Positions 35,455 through 44,050 of a stretch of 64,000 nucleotides of DNA are shown here, one piece after another. Numbering within the stretch: the first letter of the stretch is position 1; each line of letters begins with the position of its first letter. Under the pieces are notes generated by a model, which was not told the origin of the DNA, did not search any database, and was given only the letters and a program-made list of their open reading frames with translations. A program made the position numbers and the translations under genes. The stretch comes from Polyangiaceae bacterium (GTDB lineage: Bacteria > Myxococcota_A > Polyangia > Polyangiales > Polyangiaceae): assembly GCA_025353725.1 (NCBI GenBank), contig JANXOF010000016.1, forward strand, positions 62,001 through 126,000, in the 5' to 3' direction.

Positions 35455-37144
35455 CGACCGCTCCTGCAACCTTCAAGCGACGGAGGAGGACATCCGCGAG
35501 GAGCGGATCAGCACAGTGAACCCCACGGAAACGGTCGCCGATCCGTCGCCCGCAGCAAACCCAGGCGCCATGCTCCGCCTCGATAACGATAGCCTCCACC
35601 GTCTCGCATCCGGCTGCGCCGCTTGCGTCGACGACCTTTGGCGACGTGACCTGGCGCGCCGCCGCAGCTGCCCCGAGGCCGGGCTGAAGCGTTGTAAACA
35701 CAGAAGTTTCGCCGCCTCTCAGCGCCTCACGACACGCACGAACGACAAGCGCGAACAAAGCCGACCCCGGTACATCGAGGGGGTAGGGCGACCGTGTTCC
35801 TGCGTCGAGCATTGGACGGGCAATCAGCGCGTCAACAACGTCTTGCAGTGACATCGCCTCGAGCGAGAGCGCGTAAACGGCGGAGCGCGCATCGTCGGCC
35901 GCTCGCGCGCGCGCAGCACGGATGAGGCGCTTTAAGAGTGAGCCGTCATGAGGAAAGGTCGCGACCCCAACGAAAACATTCCACTCGGCAGGCGTCGGCA
36001 ACGAAGCGGTTCGCCCGCCGGCACCTTTTGGTCGTGCTCGGCGATCGCCTTTAAGTCGTGCGAGGATGCGACGGCGGCACGCATGTGCGCCAAGCCCAGA
36101 GGTCTCAGGAAGGAAGACGAGCAACTCGCCGTCGTCGGTACCGCACATCGCGTCTGTGTTGCGCAGAACGTCTGCAATCTCGCGCGTTGCCTCTTCGGGG
36201 GTCGTCGTGCCGTTCAAGTCGGCGAGCTGGATGGCGAGCAGACTCGCGCGGCGATGATGGCGCTGCGCGAGCGTCAGCATCCGCTCAGCTACGGTACGAA
36301 AGTGTCGTGGCGGCTGAACCCGCACGCTCTCGTCGACATGATCCTGACGGTCGATGAGGGAAAGCATGGCCGCGGCGAGGTCGGTGAGGCTCTCCACCTC
36401 TCGGTCCGCAAGCTCTGGGCCTTGGTCGATAGCGAGGATGCCCAGTTCGCCAGCTCCGCCAAGGAGCGGGAGAACGCGCATGGCCCGAGTCTGCAACAGG
36501 AGGGAAAGGGCGCCGGGTTTGGCCGTCCCTGGCAAGTCGAGCGCACTTCCCATGGCGGAGAGCCGAACGCGCTCGCTCTCAGGGTCCCCGAACGTCGCAT
36601 AGAGCACTACCCCCTTCGCCGTACTGAGCTGCGCCACACCATCGACGATCGCGCGAACGGCATCCGACTGCGCCGCCCCGCGAGCGAATCGGACGAGCCT
36701 GTCGTAGGTCTCAAGTCGCATGCGCTCTCGAGCAAGCTCTGTTTCGAGCAGCGCGACCTGCCGCTCCCGGAGCGTCGCCGCCTTCACTTGGCTCAGGACA
36801 CGCGCCAGCGCGTCACCCGTCGGTGGGCAAACAATGACCCCCGCTGCACCGAGCGAGAGGGCCTCTGCCCCGCGCTCAAGGCGTTCCGGCGCGACGAGCA
36901 CGTGCAAGCTCACCCTCGGACAAAGGGTGACGAGGTGATGACAAAGTGCGAGCGATGGCCCGCTGTCGGTACCTATTTCAATGAAGGCTACATCGATTGA
37001 ACGCCCCGTCGCGTAGGCGACCGCTTCGTCGACGGATGTGGCGCACTTCAGAAGCGCCGCTTCGTCGTGAACGACGTGCTCGAGGATGCACCGTACATCG
37101 GGGTCCTCAACGAGCGAGAGAACGTGCAACTGGAGATCGGTCAT
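35444..37144 (-). CDS. Pseudo-receiver / GAF / degenerate GGDEF-like protein
   Basis: The 566-residue protein begins with a receiver-like domain in which the phospho-acceptor site reads VAFIEIG, placing Glu where Asp is expected, so it may mimic a permanently phosphorylated state. A coiled-coil linker follows (about 125-145). A GAF-like domain comes next (about 150-270, AQLSTAKGVVLYATFGDPES and LGILAIDQGPELADREVE). A GGDEF-like domain (about 290-420) has GTDDGELLVFLPET in place of GGDEF, so it is probably not an active cyclase. The last 140 residues are unassigned. Its ATG overlaps the dapF stop by four bases. Confidence 0.7.
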   Translation of the reverse strand: MTDLQLHVLSLVEDPDVRCILEHVVHDEAALLKCATSVDEAVAYATGRSIDVAFIEIGTDSGPSLALCHHLVTLCPRVSLHVLVAPERLERGAEALSLGAAGVIVCPPTGDALARVLSQVKAATLRERQVALLETELARERMRLETYDRLVRFARGAAQSDAVRAIVDGVAQLSTAKGVVLYATFGDPESERVRLSAMGSALDLPGTAKPGALSLLLQTRAMRVLPLLGGAGELGILAIDQGPELADREVESLTDLAAAMLSLIDRQDHVDESVRVQPPRHFRTVAERMLTLAQRHHRRASLLAIQLADLNGTTTPEEATREIADVLRNTDAMCGTDDGELLVFLPETSGLGAHACRRRILARLKGDRRARPKGAGGRTASLPTPAEWNVFVGVATFPHDGSLLKRLIRAARARAADDARSAVYALSLEAMSLQDVVDALIARPMLDAGTRSPYPLDVPGSALFALVVRACREALRGGETSVFTTLQPGLGAAAAARQVTSPKVVDASGAAGCETVEAIVIEAEHGAWVCCGRRIGDRFRGVHCADPLLADVLLRRLKVAGAVDAG

Positions 37145-37950
37145 GGCCTAAACGAACCAGAAAAAACGTAGCGCGCCGGACCCCGCATCATCGCTCGACG
37201 GTCCTCGAGAAGGGTAACTTGAAGAGACCCACCCGGTAGGTTGACCGTCACCGCTTCAAGCGCAGAGAACAAACCCTTTTCCACGCCGACAGCGACCGTT
37301 GCGCACGCGCCGGTTCCACAGGCCATCGTCACACCAACACCGCGCTCGTAGACGATGAGGTCCACCACGCCCTTGGCGTAGTGAGCAAACTCGACGTTGG
37401 TTCCATGTAAAAACGAGGCGTGGGTCGCGATCTGCGGCCCCACCACCTCGACTTGCGTGCGTGTAGGTCGTTGGGAACCAGACACGTAAACTGCGTGGGG
37501 ATTCCCCGCGTCTGCGAGCGTGAGGTTCCAAGGTTCACCATCGATGGCAAGGCGAACGTCGCCGAGAACGCTTACGACGCCCATATTCACGGTAACTTGC
37601 CCGCGACCATTCCGGTCATCGAGCTCGGCAGACCGAAGCCCTGCTCCGGTTTCGAGAACAAAGTTGGCCTGCTCCTGTCGTCGACGGCGCCCCAGGTGCA
37701 AGACGGCACACCTCAGGCCGTTGCCGCACATCTCAGGGACAGATCCGTCGGCATTTACGACCTTCATCCGCGCGTCGACAGCTGAGTCCGACGGCGGCAG
37801 GAGCAACAGAACGCCATCCGCGCCGACGCCGCGACGCCGATTACACAGAAGTCGGACGAGCTCTGGCGGGACCGATGACGCGGCCTCGGCTTCGACGAGG
37901 ACGAAGTCGTTTCCAAGCCCCTCGTACTTGTGAAACGCAAGTCCGCTCAT
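37141..37950 (-). CDS. dapF: Diaminopimelate epimerase
   Basis: DapF interconverts LL- and meso-diaminopimelate, supplying peptidoglycan and lysine. The 269-residue enzyme has the N-terminal KYEGLGNDFVLV and the two catalytic cysteines, Cys75 in VPEMCGNGLRC and Cys211 in MACGTGACA. Substrate-binding segments NADGSVPEM and GNPHAV are also present. It is the first gene of a minus-strand operon with the two degenerate receiver proteins, joined by an ATGA overlap. That is an unusual pairing of a wall-precursor enzyme with signalling genes. Confidence 0.96.
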   Translation of the reverse strand: MSGLAFHKYEGLGNDFVLVEAEAASSVPPELVRLLCNRRRGVGADGVLLLLPPSDSAVDARMKVVNADGSVPEMCGNGLRCAVLHLGRRRRQEQANFVLETGAGLRSAELDDRNGRGQVTVNMGVVSVLGDVRLAIDGEPWNLTLADAGNPHAVYVSGSQRPTRTQVEVVGPQIATHASFLHGTNVEFAHYAKGVVDLIVYERGVGVTMACGTGACATVAVGVEKGLFSALEAVTVNLPGGSLQVTLLEDRRAMMRGPARYVFSGSFRP

Positions 37951-38044
37951 CTTGCTGCCGAGGCTACCACGCCCGTGTTTGGGGAAACCCCAGCGGGTTC
38001 TTTCTCATCGGGAATCATGTCTTCGTCTGGCATGATATTCCACG

Positions 38045-39211
38045 ATGACGCGCCTTCGTTGGATGACTGCTGGAGAGTCGCATGGACCACACCTTGTGGC
38101 CGTTCTTGAAGGTATCCCCGCGGGACTACCCTTACTTACCTCGGACGTCGACGAAGACCTCGGACGACGGCAGCGAGGGTACGGCAGGGGCGGACGGATG
38201 AAGATCGAAACGGATCGCGTCGAGTTTGCAGGCGGAGTGCGCGATGGTGCGACGCTCGGCTCGCCCATCGCCATGACGATCGTCAATCGAGACCATCAGA
38301 ATTGGCTCGATCGCATGGCGCCCGGCCCGCTCCCGTCGCGGCCGGATGCGCTCACGCGGCCTCGGCCCGGGCACGCCGATCTAGCGGGAGGGCTAAAGTA
38401 TGACCGCCACGACCTTCGCGACATTTTGGAGCGTGCGAGCGCCCGGGAGACCGCCGCTCGGACGGCTGTAGGGGCTGTGGCAAAGAAGCTGCTTGGGGCC
38501 GTTGGTATAGAGGTCTTCGCCCACGTGGTCGCCGTGGGCGACGTTCAAGCAAAGCCGATCCACGTTAGCCCTTCCGACCTGCGGGCTAGAGCTCGAGCTT
38601 CGGACCTTGCCTGCGTCGATCCCGAAGCGGAAGTGCAGATGAAGGACGCGATTCGGGAGGCCGCCCACGCGGGCGACACCCTCGGGGGCGTTTTCGAGGT
38701 GCTCGCAGTCGGTGTACCACCGGGACTTGGCGCACACGTGCAATGGGACCGGAAGCTCGACGGGAGACTCGCCCAAGCCCTTATGAGCATCCAGGCCATA
38801 AAGGCCGTGGAAATCGGCGACGGCTTCCGCGCCGCGGCGTCTCGCGGTTCGACCGTCCATGACGCGATTTTCTACGACGCCGCGACCCATCGATTCAAGC
38901 GGTCGACCAACCGAGCGGGAGGACTCGAAGGCGGTATGACCAATGGCGAAGTCCTGGTGTGTCGCGCGGCCATGAAACCGATTGCCACCCTCAAAAAGGC
39001 GCTCCAGAGCGTCGATATTCGCACGAAGGAGCCGTTCGACGCAGCCCACGAGCGGAGCGACATTTGCGCGGTCGCTGCGGCCTCGGTTGTCGGGGAGGCA
39101 ATGGTAGCGATTACGCTTTGTGAAGCCTTGCTCGAGAAGTTCGGCGGCGATTCTCTCGCGGAGCTTCGACGAAACGTCGCGGGTTACGCCGCTCAGAACG
39201 AAGCTTTTTAG
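38045..39211 (+). CDS. aroC: Chorismate synthase
   Basis: AroC converts 5-enolpyruvylshikimate-3-phosphate to chorismate with reduced FMN. The 388-residue protein has the signatures [63 protein letters not shown], the central [16 protein letters not shown], and [19 protein letters not shown]. The stop overlaps the start of the aroK-aroB fusion (TAGTG), so the last step and two earlier steps of the shikimate pathway are coordinately expressed. Confidence 0.97.
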   Translation: MTRLRWMTAGESHGPHLVAVLEGIPAGLPLLTSDVDEDLGRRQRGYGRGGRMKIETDRVEFAGGVRDGATLGSPIAMTIVNRDHQNWLDRMAPGPLPSRPDALTRPRPGHADLAGGLKYDRHDLRDILERASARETAARTAVGAVAKKLLGAVGIEVFAHVVAVGDVQAKPIHVSPSDLRARARASDLACVDPEAEVQMKDAIREAAHAGDTLGGVFEVLAVGVPPGLGAHVQWDRKLDGRLAQALMSIQAIKAVEIGDGFRAAASRGSTVHDAIFYDAATHRFKRSTNRAGGLEGGMTNGEVLVCRAAMKPIATLKKALQSVDIRTKEPFDAAHERSDICAVAAASVVGEAMVAITLCEALLEKFGGDSLAELRRNVAGYAAQNEAF

Positions 39212-40806
39212 TGGGGTCTGATGGGCGTTGGTCACGCCCCCTCGTGCTGAGCGGGTTCATGGCGACAGGGAAGAGCACGATCGGAGCGCGCATCGCAGCT
39301 GGCGTCGGCGTTCCGTTCCTCGACACGGACGCCCTTTTGGCCCAACGAAGCGGAAAGTCTATCGGAGAACTCTTTGCCTCGGATGGAGAGGCGAGGTTTC
39401 GGGAGCGTGAAGCGGAGCTCGTCCTGCCCATGTTGTCCGATCTGTCGCCCCGAGTGATAGCGCTCGGAGGTGGGACGGTCACGATGCCTCGCGTAAGGCA
39501 CGCACTGCTCGAGCGCTGTACTTTAGTCACCCTGACAGCCGCGCCGGAGACCGTCGTGGCGCGTGTTTCTTCGCTGCGAAAACGCCCAAACTTGTGGGCC
39601 TTGTCGCCACTCGATCGCGCGCGTGACCTCCTCTCGGTTCGCCACAGCGCCTATGCGGAGAGTCACGCGCTCGTTGCGACGGAGGGCCAAACGCCGAAGC
39701 AAATTGCGGAGCGCGTGATCGACGTCGCCGGGCTGGACACCCTGGTCATGCCACTCGGTACGAGGTCGTACGTTGTCGAACTCGCAAATGATGAGCCCTC
39801 ACGGCTCGCGGCCGCGCTCGCGGAGCTGAACCCGTCTTCGCTTCTCGTCGTCACGGATCAAAACGTCGTCGCAGCGCGTGCCCAATGGCTTGATGCGGCG
39901 TTGGAGGGTGTGGGCGTTGCGAGACACACAGTGGTGATAAAGGCTGGCGAGGTCAGCAAGACACTCGCGACCGTCGCCCGAATTTGGGATGAGGCGCTCT
40001 TGCATGGGCTTGACCGCGACGCCGTGGTCCTTGCGTTCGGCGGCGGGGTCGTGGGCGATTTGGCTGGCTTCGCGGCTTCCACGCTGCTTCGCGGGATCCG
40101 TTGCGTGCAGGTTCCGACCAGCCTTTTGGCGATGGTCGATTCCTCGGTCGGCGGCAAAACAGGTTTCGACCACGCTGCAGGGAAAAACCTGATCGGCTCT
40201 TTTTTTCAGCCAAACCGAGTTGTGGTCGATGTGGAGCACCTTTCGACACTCCCGAAGCGAGAGCGCGCAGCCGGCTTAGCCGAGGTCGTAAAGATCGCGT
40301 TGGTTCGGAGCGTCGATGTCCTTGAGCAGCTTGAGGCCGCCGCGGAGGCTATCGCGTGTGGCGACCGTGCGGCCCTGCGCTCTGTCGTGAGGTCAGCCAT
40401 CGCTTTAAAGATCAATCTCGTACGCGACGATGAGAGAGAAAATGGGTCCCGAGCGCTCCTCAACTTGGGGCACACGGTCGGCCATGCACTCGAGTCTCAA
40501 GGCGAGTACACGCGGCTGCTTCACGGCGAGGCGGTTGCGATTGGCACGTGCGTCGAGCTTGCGGCTACGGAGCGGATGGGGCTTTCAGCCCCGGGTTTGG
40601 CGGCACGCGCAAGGTTGCTCTTCGAGCGACTCGGACTGCCAACGAAGGCGTCGCCTGACGAACTTGGCAGCGCTTGGCCCTTCGTACTCTCGGACAAGAA
40701 GCGGTCCGTCGCCGGGCTAAAGCTTCCCGTCGTCACGACCGCTGGACACGGCGCAGTGGTGCGCGTGACCGTTGAGCACCTGCGGCGCGCAGTCCTGCTC
40801 TCGTGA
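39211..40806 (+). CDS. aroKB: Fused shikimate kinase / 3-dehydroquinate synthase
   Basis: The 531-residue protein joins two shikimate-pathway enzymes. Residues about 10-170 are shikimate kinase, with P-loop GFMATGKSTIG, shikimate-binding DTDALLAQRSGKSI, and ALGGGTV. Residues about 185-525 are 3-dehydroquinate synthase, with NAD-binding GGGVVGDLAGFAAST, VPTSLLAMVDSSVGGKTGFD, KNLIGSFFQP, AEVVKIALV and the zinc-ligand segment LNLGHTVGHALES plus LHGEAVAIG. Thus steps 2 and 5 of the pathway sit in one chain, immediately after aroC (step 7). GTG 39211 overlaps the aroC stop. Confidence 0.94.
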   Translation: MGSDGRWSRPLVLSGFMATGKSTIGARIAAGVGVPFLDTDALLAQRSGKSIGELFASDGEARFREREAELVLPMLSDLSPRVIALGGGTVTMPRVRHALLERCTLVTLTAAPETVVARVSSLRKRPNLWALSPLDRARDLLSVRHSAYAESHALVATEGQTPKQIAERVIDVAGLDTLVMPLGTRSYVVELANDEPSRLAAALAELNPSSLLVVTDQNVVAARAQWLDAALEGVGVARHTVVIKAGEVSKTLATVARIWDEALLHGLDRDAVVLAFGGGVVGDLAGFAASTLLRGIRCVQVPTSLLAMVDSSVGGKTGFDHAAGKNLIGSFFQPNRVVVDVEHLSTLPKRERAAGLAEVVKIALVRSVDVLEQLEAAAEAIACGDRAALRSVVRSAIALKINLVRDDERENGSRALLNLGHTVGHALESQGEYTRLLHGEAVAIGTCVELAATERMGLSAPGLAARARLLFERLGLPTKASPDELGSAWPFVLSDKKRSVAGLKLPVVTTAGHGAVVRVTVEHLRRAVLLS

Positions 40807-40903
40807 GCTAGGCTCCTCCACGATAGGCGCGGACGCCATTCAACAGAATTTGGCGGTCCATCGATTCACCCGATAAGCTGACGCAACGGCTGCCGGGTGC
40901 TGT

Positions 40904-40918
40904 GCGGGGCTACCCCGC
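40904..40918. terminator. Short GC hairpin downstream of aroKB
   Basis: GCGGGG, loop CTA, CCCCGC forms a six-base-pair perfect hairpin in the 154-base gap after the aroKB stop. No T-run follows it, so an intrinsic terminator is only possible. It could equally be a 5' leader element of the next gene, whose ATG lies 43 bases downstream. Confidence 0.25.
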
Positions 40919-40960
40919 GGCTTCAAAACGGTAGCGCGGCCCATCGCGAAGGATAGATAC

Positions 40961-41743
40961 ATGAAGCGGATTCGGAGTCACGTCGCGTGCGTCTTCGTCG
41001 CGGGAATCGCGTTCAGTGCCGTTGCGCCAGCGTGCGCCGACAACGATCAGTCGCTCTTCATTCGCGGTGCGCTGGCTCCGAGCGCGAGTCGCGCGAGCGG
41101 ATCATGTCTCTACACGGACGACCCGAAGCAAGCCTTCTTGTTTTCCGCCACGCTCGATATCGCGCTGGCGGACACCTACCAGGCGGTACTTCTGGTGGGA
41201 AACCAGCTCGTGGCGCATGCCGATTCGACGGGGAATCGACTGGAGAGCAATCGGGTTCACCTCAATGGGGCCGTCGTAAAGGTCACGGACAACGGAGGCG
41301 ACACGTTCACCTTTAGCCGCGACTTCACCTCGTTCGGATCGAGCTTCGTGGACCCGCAAACCAACAACACCCCAGCCTTCGCCCCGATGGCAGTCACCGT
41401 CTTCGACGCAGCGACCAAGGCTTTGCTGGCTCCTCAGCTCCCACTCCGTTCCAGCCGCAAGTCGACCATCGTAACCGTGAAGATATTTGGTACCTCGTTG
41501 GGGGGTAAGGAGGTCGAGACCGGCGAGTTCCAGTTGCCCTTAGAGGTCTGCAACGGGTGCCTTGTCAGCTTCGCGGACGGAGACGACCTTGCGAAGCCTG
41601 GGTTTGACTGCGACAAACCCCTGGCCGCAGCCGCGGGAGGTAGCACCGGCAGCGTTGGCCCTTGTTTGCCCGGACAAGATGCTCCGATTTCATGCCAAAC
41701 CTGTGTTGGGACGAATCCACGGTGCGATCCTCGTCAACCGTGA
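40961..41743 (+). CDS. Exported hypothetical protein, 260 aa
   Basis: An AAGGA site lies a few bases before ATG 40961. The signal peptide has a basic start, a hydrophobic core and APAC (Cys25), so it may be a lipoprotein. The mature region is beta-rich with few charges clustered together (for example TYQAVLLVGNQLVAH and STIVTVKIFGTSLGG). It has a C-terminal Cys-containing part (VCNGCLVSFADGDD and CQTCVGTNPRC). No known domain was recognised. An unrelated small barrel-like protein follows. Confidence 0.65.
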   Translation: MKRIRSHVACVFVAGIAFSAVAPACADNDQSLFIRGALAPSASRASGSCLYTDDPKQAFLFSATLDIALADTYQAVLLVGNQLVAHADSTGNRLESNRVHLNGAVVKVTDNGGDTFTFSRDFTSFGSSFVDPQTNNTPAFAPMAVTVFDAATKALLAPQLPLRSSRKSTIVTVKIFGTSLGGKEVETGEFQLPLEVCNGCLVSFADGDDLAKPGFDCDKPLAAAAGGSTGSVGPCLPGQDAPISCQTCVGTNPRCDPRQP

Positions 41744-41818
41744 GTCGTCGCGCAGCCGGGCGGGCACCGCTTTGGACGCGAAATTAGCATCGTGTTCGTA
41801 TACCGACCGGCGCGATGC

Positions 41819-42397
41819 GTGAGCGCGGGTCGCATCGCACTTCGCCACTGGGCGAGACTTCTTGTCGTAGCGTGGCTGTGGGGTATCCCCGGTCTCGCGT
41901 TCGGCCGACCACAGGTGAGCGCCGGCCTGACGACGGGAGTCGCATTCACCGAGAGTCGTGAGCGAAATGGATTTTTCCCTGCCTACCACCTTGGCGTACG
42001 CGCAGACGCGCTGCTTCTTCGCCGATCCCCACGCGACATGGCCTTCGGGCCTTACCTCGAGGTGTTCACGGCAGCTTTCGTAACGCTGGAGGCCGGGGGA
42101 GGCGTAGCCTGGCTCGTCCCTACCGGCTCCACCGGATTCGTGTTTTCTCTCGGCGGCTTCGGCCGCATCGGTGAGAGCGGCGGGACTGATTGGAACGCAG
42201 GCGCAAGCGCGTCGGCGTTTTGGGGTTCACGAAGCTACAACTTTCATTCGACGTATGGCCTGGCGGCGGGTGCGTTCGCTCAAGGTCGCCAAGAGTTTGG
42301 GCATGGCGGCCACCCGAGCCTTATCGTCGGTATTCAGGTCGATTTCGAATACCTAGCGCTCCCGCTCATCGCGCTCTACGACGCGATCTGGCACTGA
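41819..42397 (+). CDS. Hypothetical outer-membrane protein, small beta-barrel
   Basis: A signal peptide of about 30 residues (LLVVAWLWGIPGLAFG) precedes roughly 160 residues of alternating hydrophobic and polar positions rich in Gly and aromatics (PQVSAGLTTGVAF, FGPYLEVFTAAFVTLEAGGGVAW and FVFSLGGFGRIGE). This is typical of a small eight-stranded outer-membrane barrel. Starts at GTG 41819 or GTG 41792 are both possible; neither has a strong ribosome-binding site. The family was not recognised. Confidence 0.55.
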   Translation: MSAGRIALRHWARLLVVAWLWGIPGLAFGRPQVSAGLTTGVAFTESRERNGFFPAYHLGVRADALLLRRSPRDMAFGPYLEVFTAAFVTLEAGGGVAWLVPTGSTGFVFSLGGFGRIGESGGTDWNAGASASAFWGSRSYNFHSTYGLAAGAFAQGRQEFGHGGHPSLIVGIQVDFEYLALPLIALYDAIWH

Positions 42398-42491
42398 GAC
42401 ACAAGCTTCCGTGCCAAGACCCGAGCAAAGGTATCGCGTCATGGCTGACCGACCCTCGGGTGTCGTCGAGCACTGTGGTAGCGTCTCTTCG

Positions 42492-42794
42492 ATGGGCAAG
42501 CAGCCAATTTCGCTCGTGATCGGTGGCGACACCGTGCGGGTGCTGAGTTCTGCGAGTGAGGGCGAGCTCCAGGAGCTTGCTGCCGTCGTAGGTGCCAAGG
42601 TCGCCGCGCTGTCTCCGAAGGGTCGACCGCCACCGCCCCAAGCTGTCTTCCTTGCAGCCATCGCTCTTGCTGAGGAGTTAGCTGTCGAGCGCGAGCGGCG
42701 ACTCGCGCTTGAACGCAAGACGCGCGACCTGCTCCGCAGGGTACTCGTGCGCGTGGAAGACGCACTCGACAGCCAAGACCCGGAACCAACTTAG
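42492..42794 (+). CDS. zapA: ZapA-like cell division protein
   Basis: ATG 42492 gives a 100-residue protein with the ZapA layout. A small N-terminal domain (ISLVIGGDTVRVLSSASEGELQELAAVV) is followed by a long C-terminal helix (FLAAIALAEELAVERERRLALERKTRDLLRRV) that forms the coiled-coil tetramer. ZapA bundles FtsZ filaments at the division ring. Start codons further upstream add unconserved sequence. bioF follows 83 bases later with a parS-type palindrome in between. Confidence 0.8.
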   Translation: MGKQPISLVIGGDTVRVLSSASEGELQELAAVVGAKVAALSPKGRPPPPQAVFLAAIALAEELAVERERRLALERKTRDLLRRVLVRVEDALDSQDPEPT

Positions 42795-42861
42795 GCATAC
42801 TGCGATTTGTGCGCGGTGCCGACGTGAGAGATACCGGCACGGCATGTTATGAACGACGGAA

Positions 42862-42877
42862 TGTTTCACGTGAAACA
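42862..42877. other. parS-type ParB-binding palindrome
   Basis: The 16-base sequence TGTTTCACGTGAAACA is a perfect palindrome identical to the bacterial parS consensus bound by ParB for chromosome segregation. It ends one base before the bioF ATG. parS sites cluster near replication origins, which fits the dnaN-recF-gyrB genes about 8-13 kb away. parA and parB are not in the window. Confidence 0.92.
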
Positions 42878-44050
42878 ATGACGAGCGCGTTTTCACATTT
42901 CGAAGCTCTGCTAGCCGCGCGCCAGGAACGCGGCTTACTTAGACGGCCAACGCCGAATCTTCGAGAGGGCGAACTTTCCTTCTGTTCGAACGATTTTCTT
43001 GGGCTCGGGATGGCGCCATCGCCATCAAATCGGTCGGGGTCGGGGAGCTCGCGGCTCGTGGCTGGCGACCATGAGGAGCATCAAAACCTCGAACTAGCCT
43101 TCGCAGATTGGCTGGGCCTGGAATCGGCCCTGGCCTTCACAAGTGGGTATGCGGCCAACGTCGGAGCTCTCTCGTGCCTGGCACAGCCAACCGACCTCAT
43201 CATTAGCGACCAATTCAACCACGCGTCGCTAATCGACGGTATGCGCCTGTCGCGAGCGAGAACAAAGGTGGTGGATCACGGCAACATGGCCCAGATCGAC
43301 GTAGCGCTTCGCGAACGTGCTGAACGAAGGGCCTGGGTGGTAGTCGAGAGCTACTACAGCATGGATGCAGACGGGCCAGACCTGATGTACCTGAGGGGCC
43401 TCTGCGACGCGCATGAGGCATCGCTCTACGTGGACGAAGCACATGCCCTTGGCGTGATGGGGCCAGACGGCCGGGGTCGATGCGCCGCTGCGGGCGTCGT
43501 CGCGGACGTTCTTGTCGGTACCCTAGGAAAGGCCTTTGGCTCGCAAGGCGCATTTGTCGCGGGGCAATCCGTCCTTCGTGATTGGCTTTGGAACAACGCA
43601 AGATCCTTTATCTATTCTACGGGCCTAGCGCCCTCGAGCGCCTCCGCAGCCATCCGCTCTCTCTGCCACGTCCAAAAGCACCCCGAGCTGGCAGTGAGGC
43701 TTGCGGCACTCGCCGAACGACTAAGGACAGGCCTCGTGCAGGTGGGTGCCCGAACCCAACCGCGCAGCGCTTGGGGACTCGAGCTGGCCGACACCCAACC
43801 CCTTGTCCTAGGTTTCGGGCACATCGTGCCTGTCGTCCTGGGCGAGGCGGCGCGGGCAATCGCCTTTTCAAGGCATCTTCGGGAGCATGGGCTGCACGTG
43901 CAGGCAATAAGGCCACCTACCGTACCGGAAGGCCTCTCAAGGCTAAGAATGACAGTGTCGGCACTTCACCAAGAGGGCGACATCGATAGGCTCGTCGACG
44001 GCTTCGCGTCCGCTCTGCGGGCGGACCTAACAAGGGGGACCTCAACGTGA
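42878..44050 (+). CDS. bioF: 8-amino-7-oxononanoate synthase
   Basis: BioF condenses pimeloyl-ACP/CoA with alanine using PLP in biotin synthesis. The 390-residue enzyme has FCSNDFLGLG, the GSGSSRLVAGDHEEHQNLE segment, FTSGYAANVGALSCL, VESYYSMDADGP, the PLP-phosphate/Asp segment VDEAHALGVMG and the Schiff-base lysine in VGTLGKAFGSQG. ATG 42878 follows the parS palindrome directly, so the ribosome-binding region coincides with a ParB site. The frame is also open upstream, but the encoded residues are the palindrome itself. The stop overlaps bioD by four bases. Confidence 0.93.
   Translation: MTSAFSHFEALLAARQERGLLRRPTPNLREGELSFCSNDFLGLGMAPSPSNRSGSGSSRLVAGDHEEHQNLELAFADWLGLESALAFTSGYAANVGALSCLAQPTDLIISDQFNHASLIDGMRLSRARTKVVDHGNMAQIDVALRERAERRAWVVVESYYSMDADGPDLMYLRGLCDAHEASLYVDEAHALGVMGPDGRGRCAAAGVVADVLVGTLGKAFGSQGAFVAGQSVLRDWLWNNARSFIYSTGLAPSSASAAIRSLCHVQKHPELAVRLAALAERLRTGLVQVGARTQPRSAWGLELADTQPLVLGFGHIVPVVLGEAARAIAFSRHLREHGLHVQAIRPPTVPEGLSRLRMTVSALHQEGDIDRLVDGFASALRADLTRGTST

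Noticed and set aside
35948-37000. 350-codon plus-strand frame across the GAF/GGDEF-like gene
   Set aside because: It has no recognisable motifs and an Arg-rich composition, and the minus-strand gene has domain structure and overlaps its operon partners properly.
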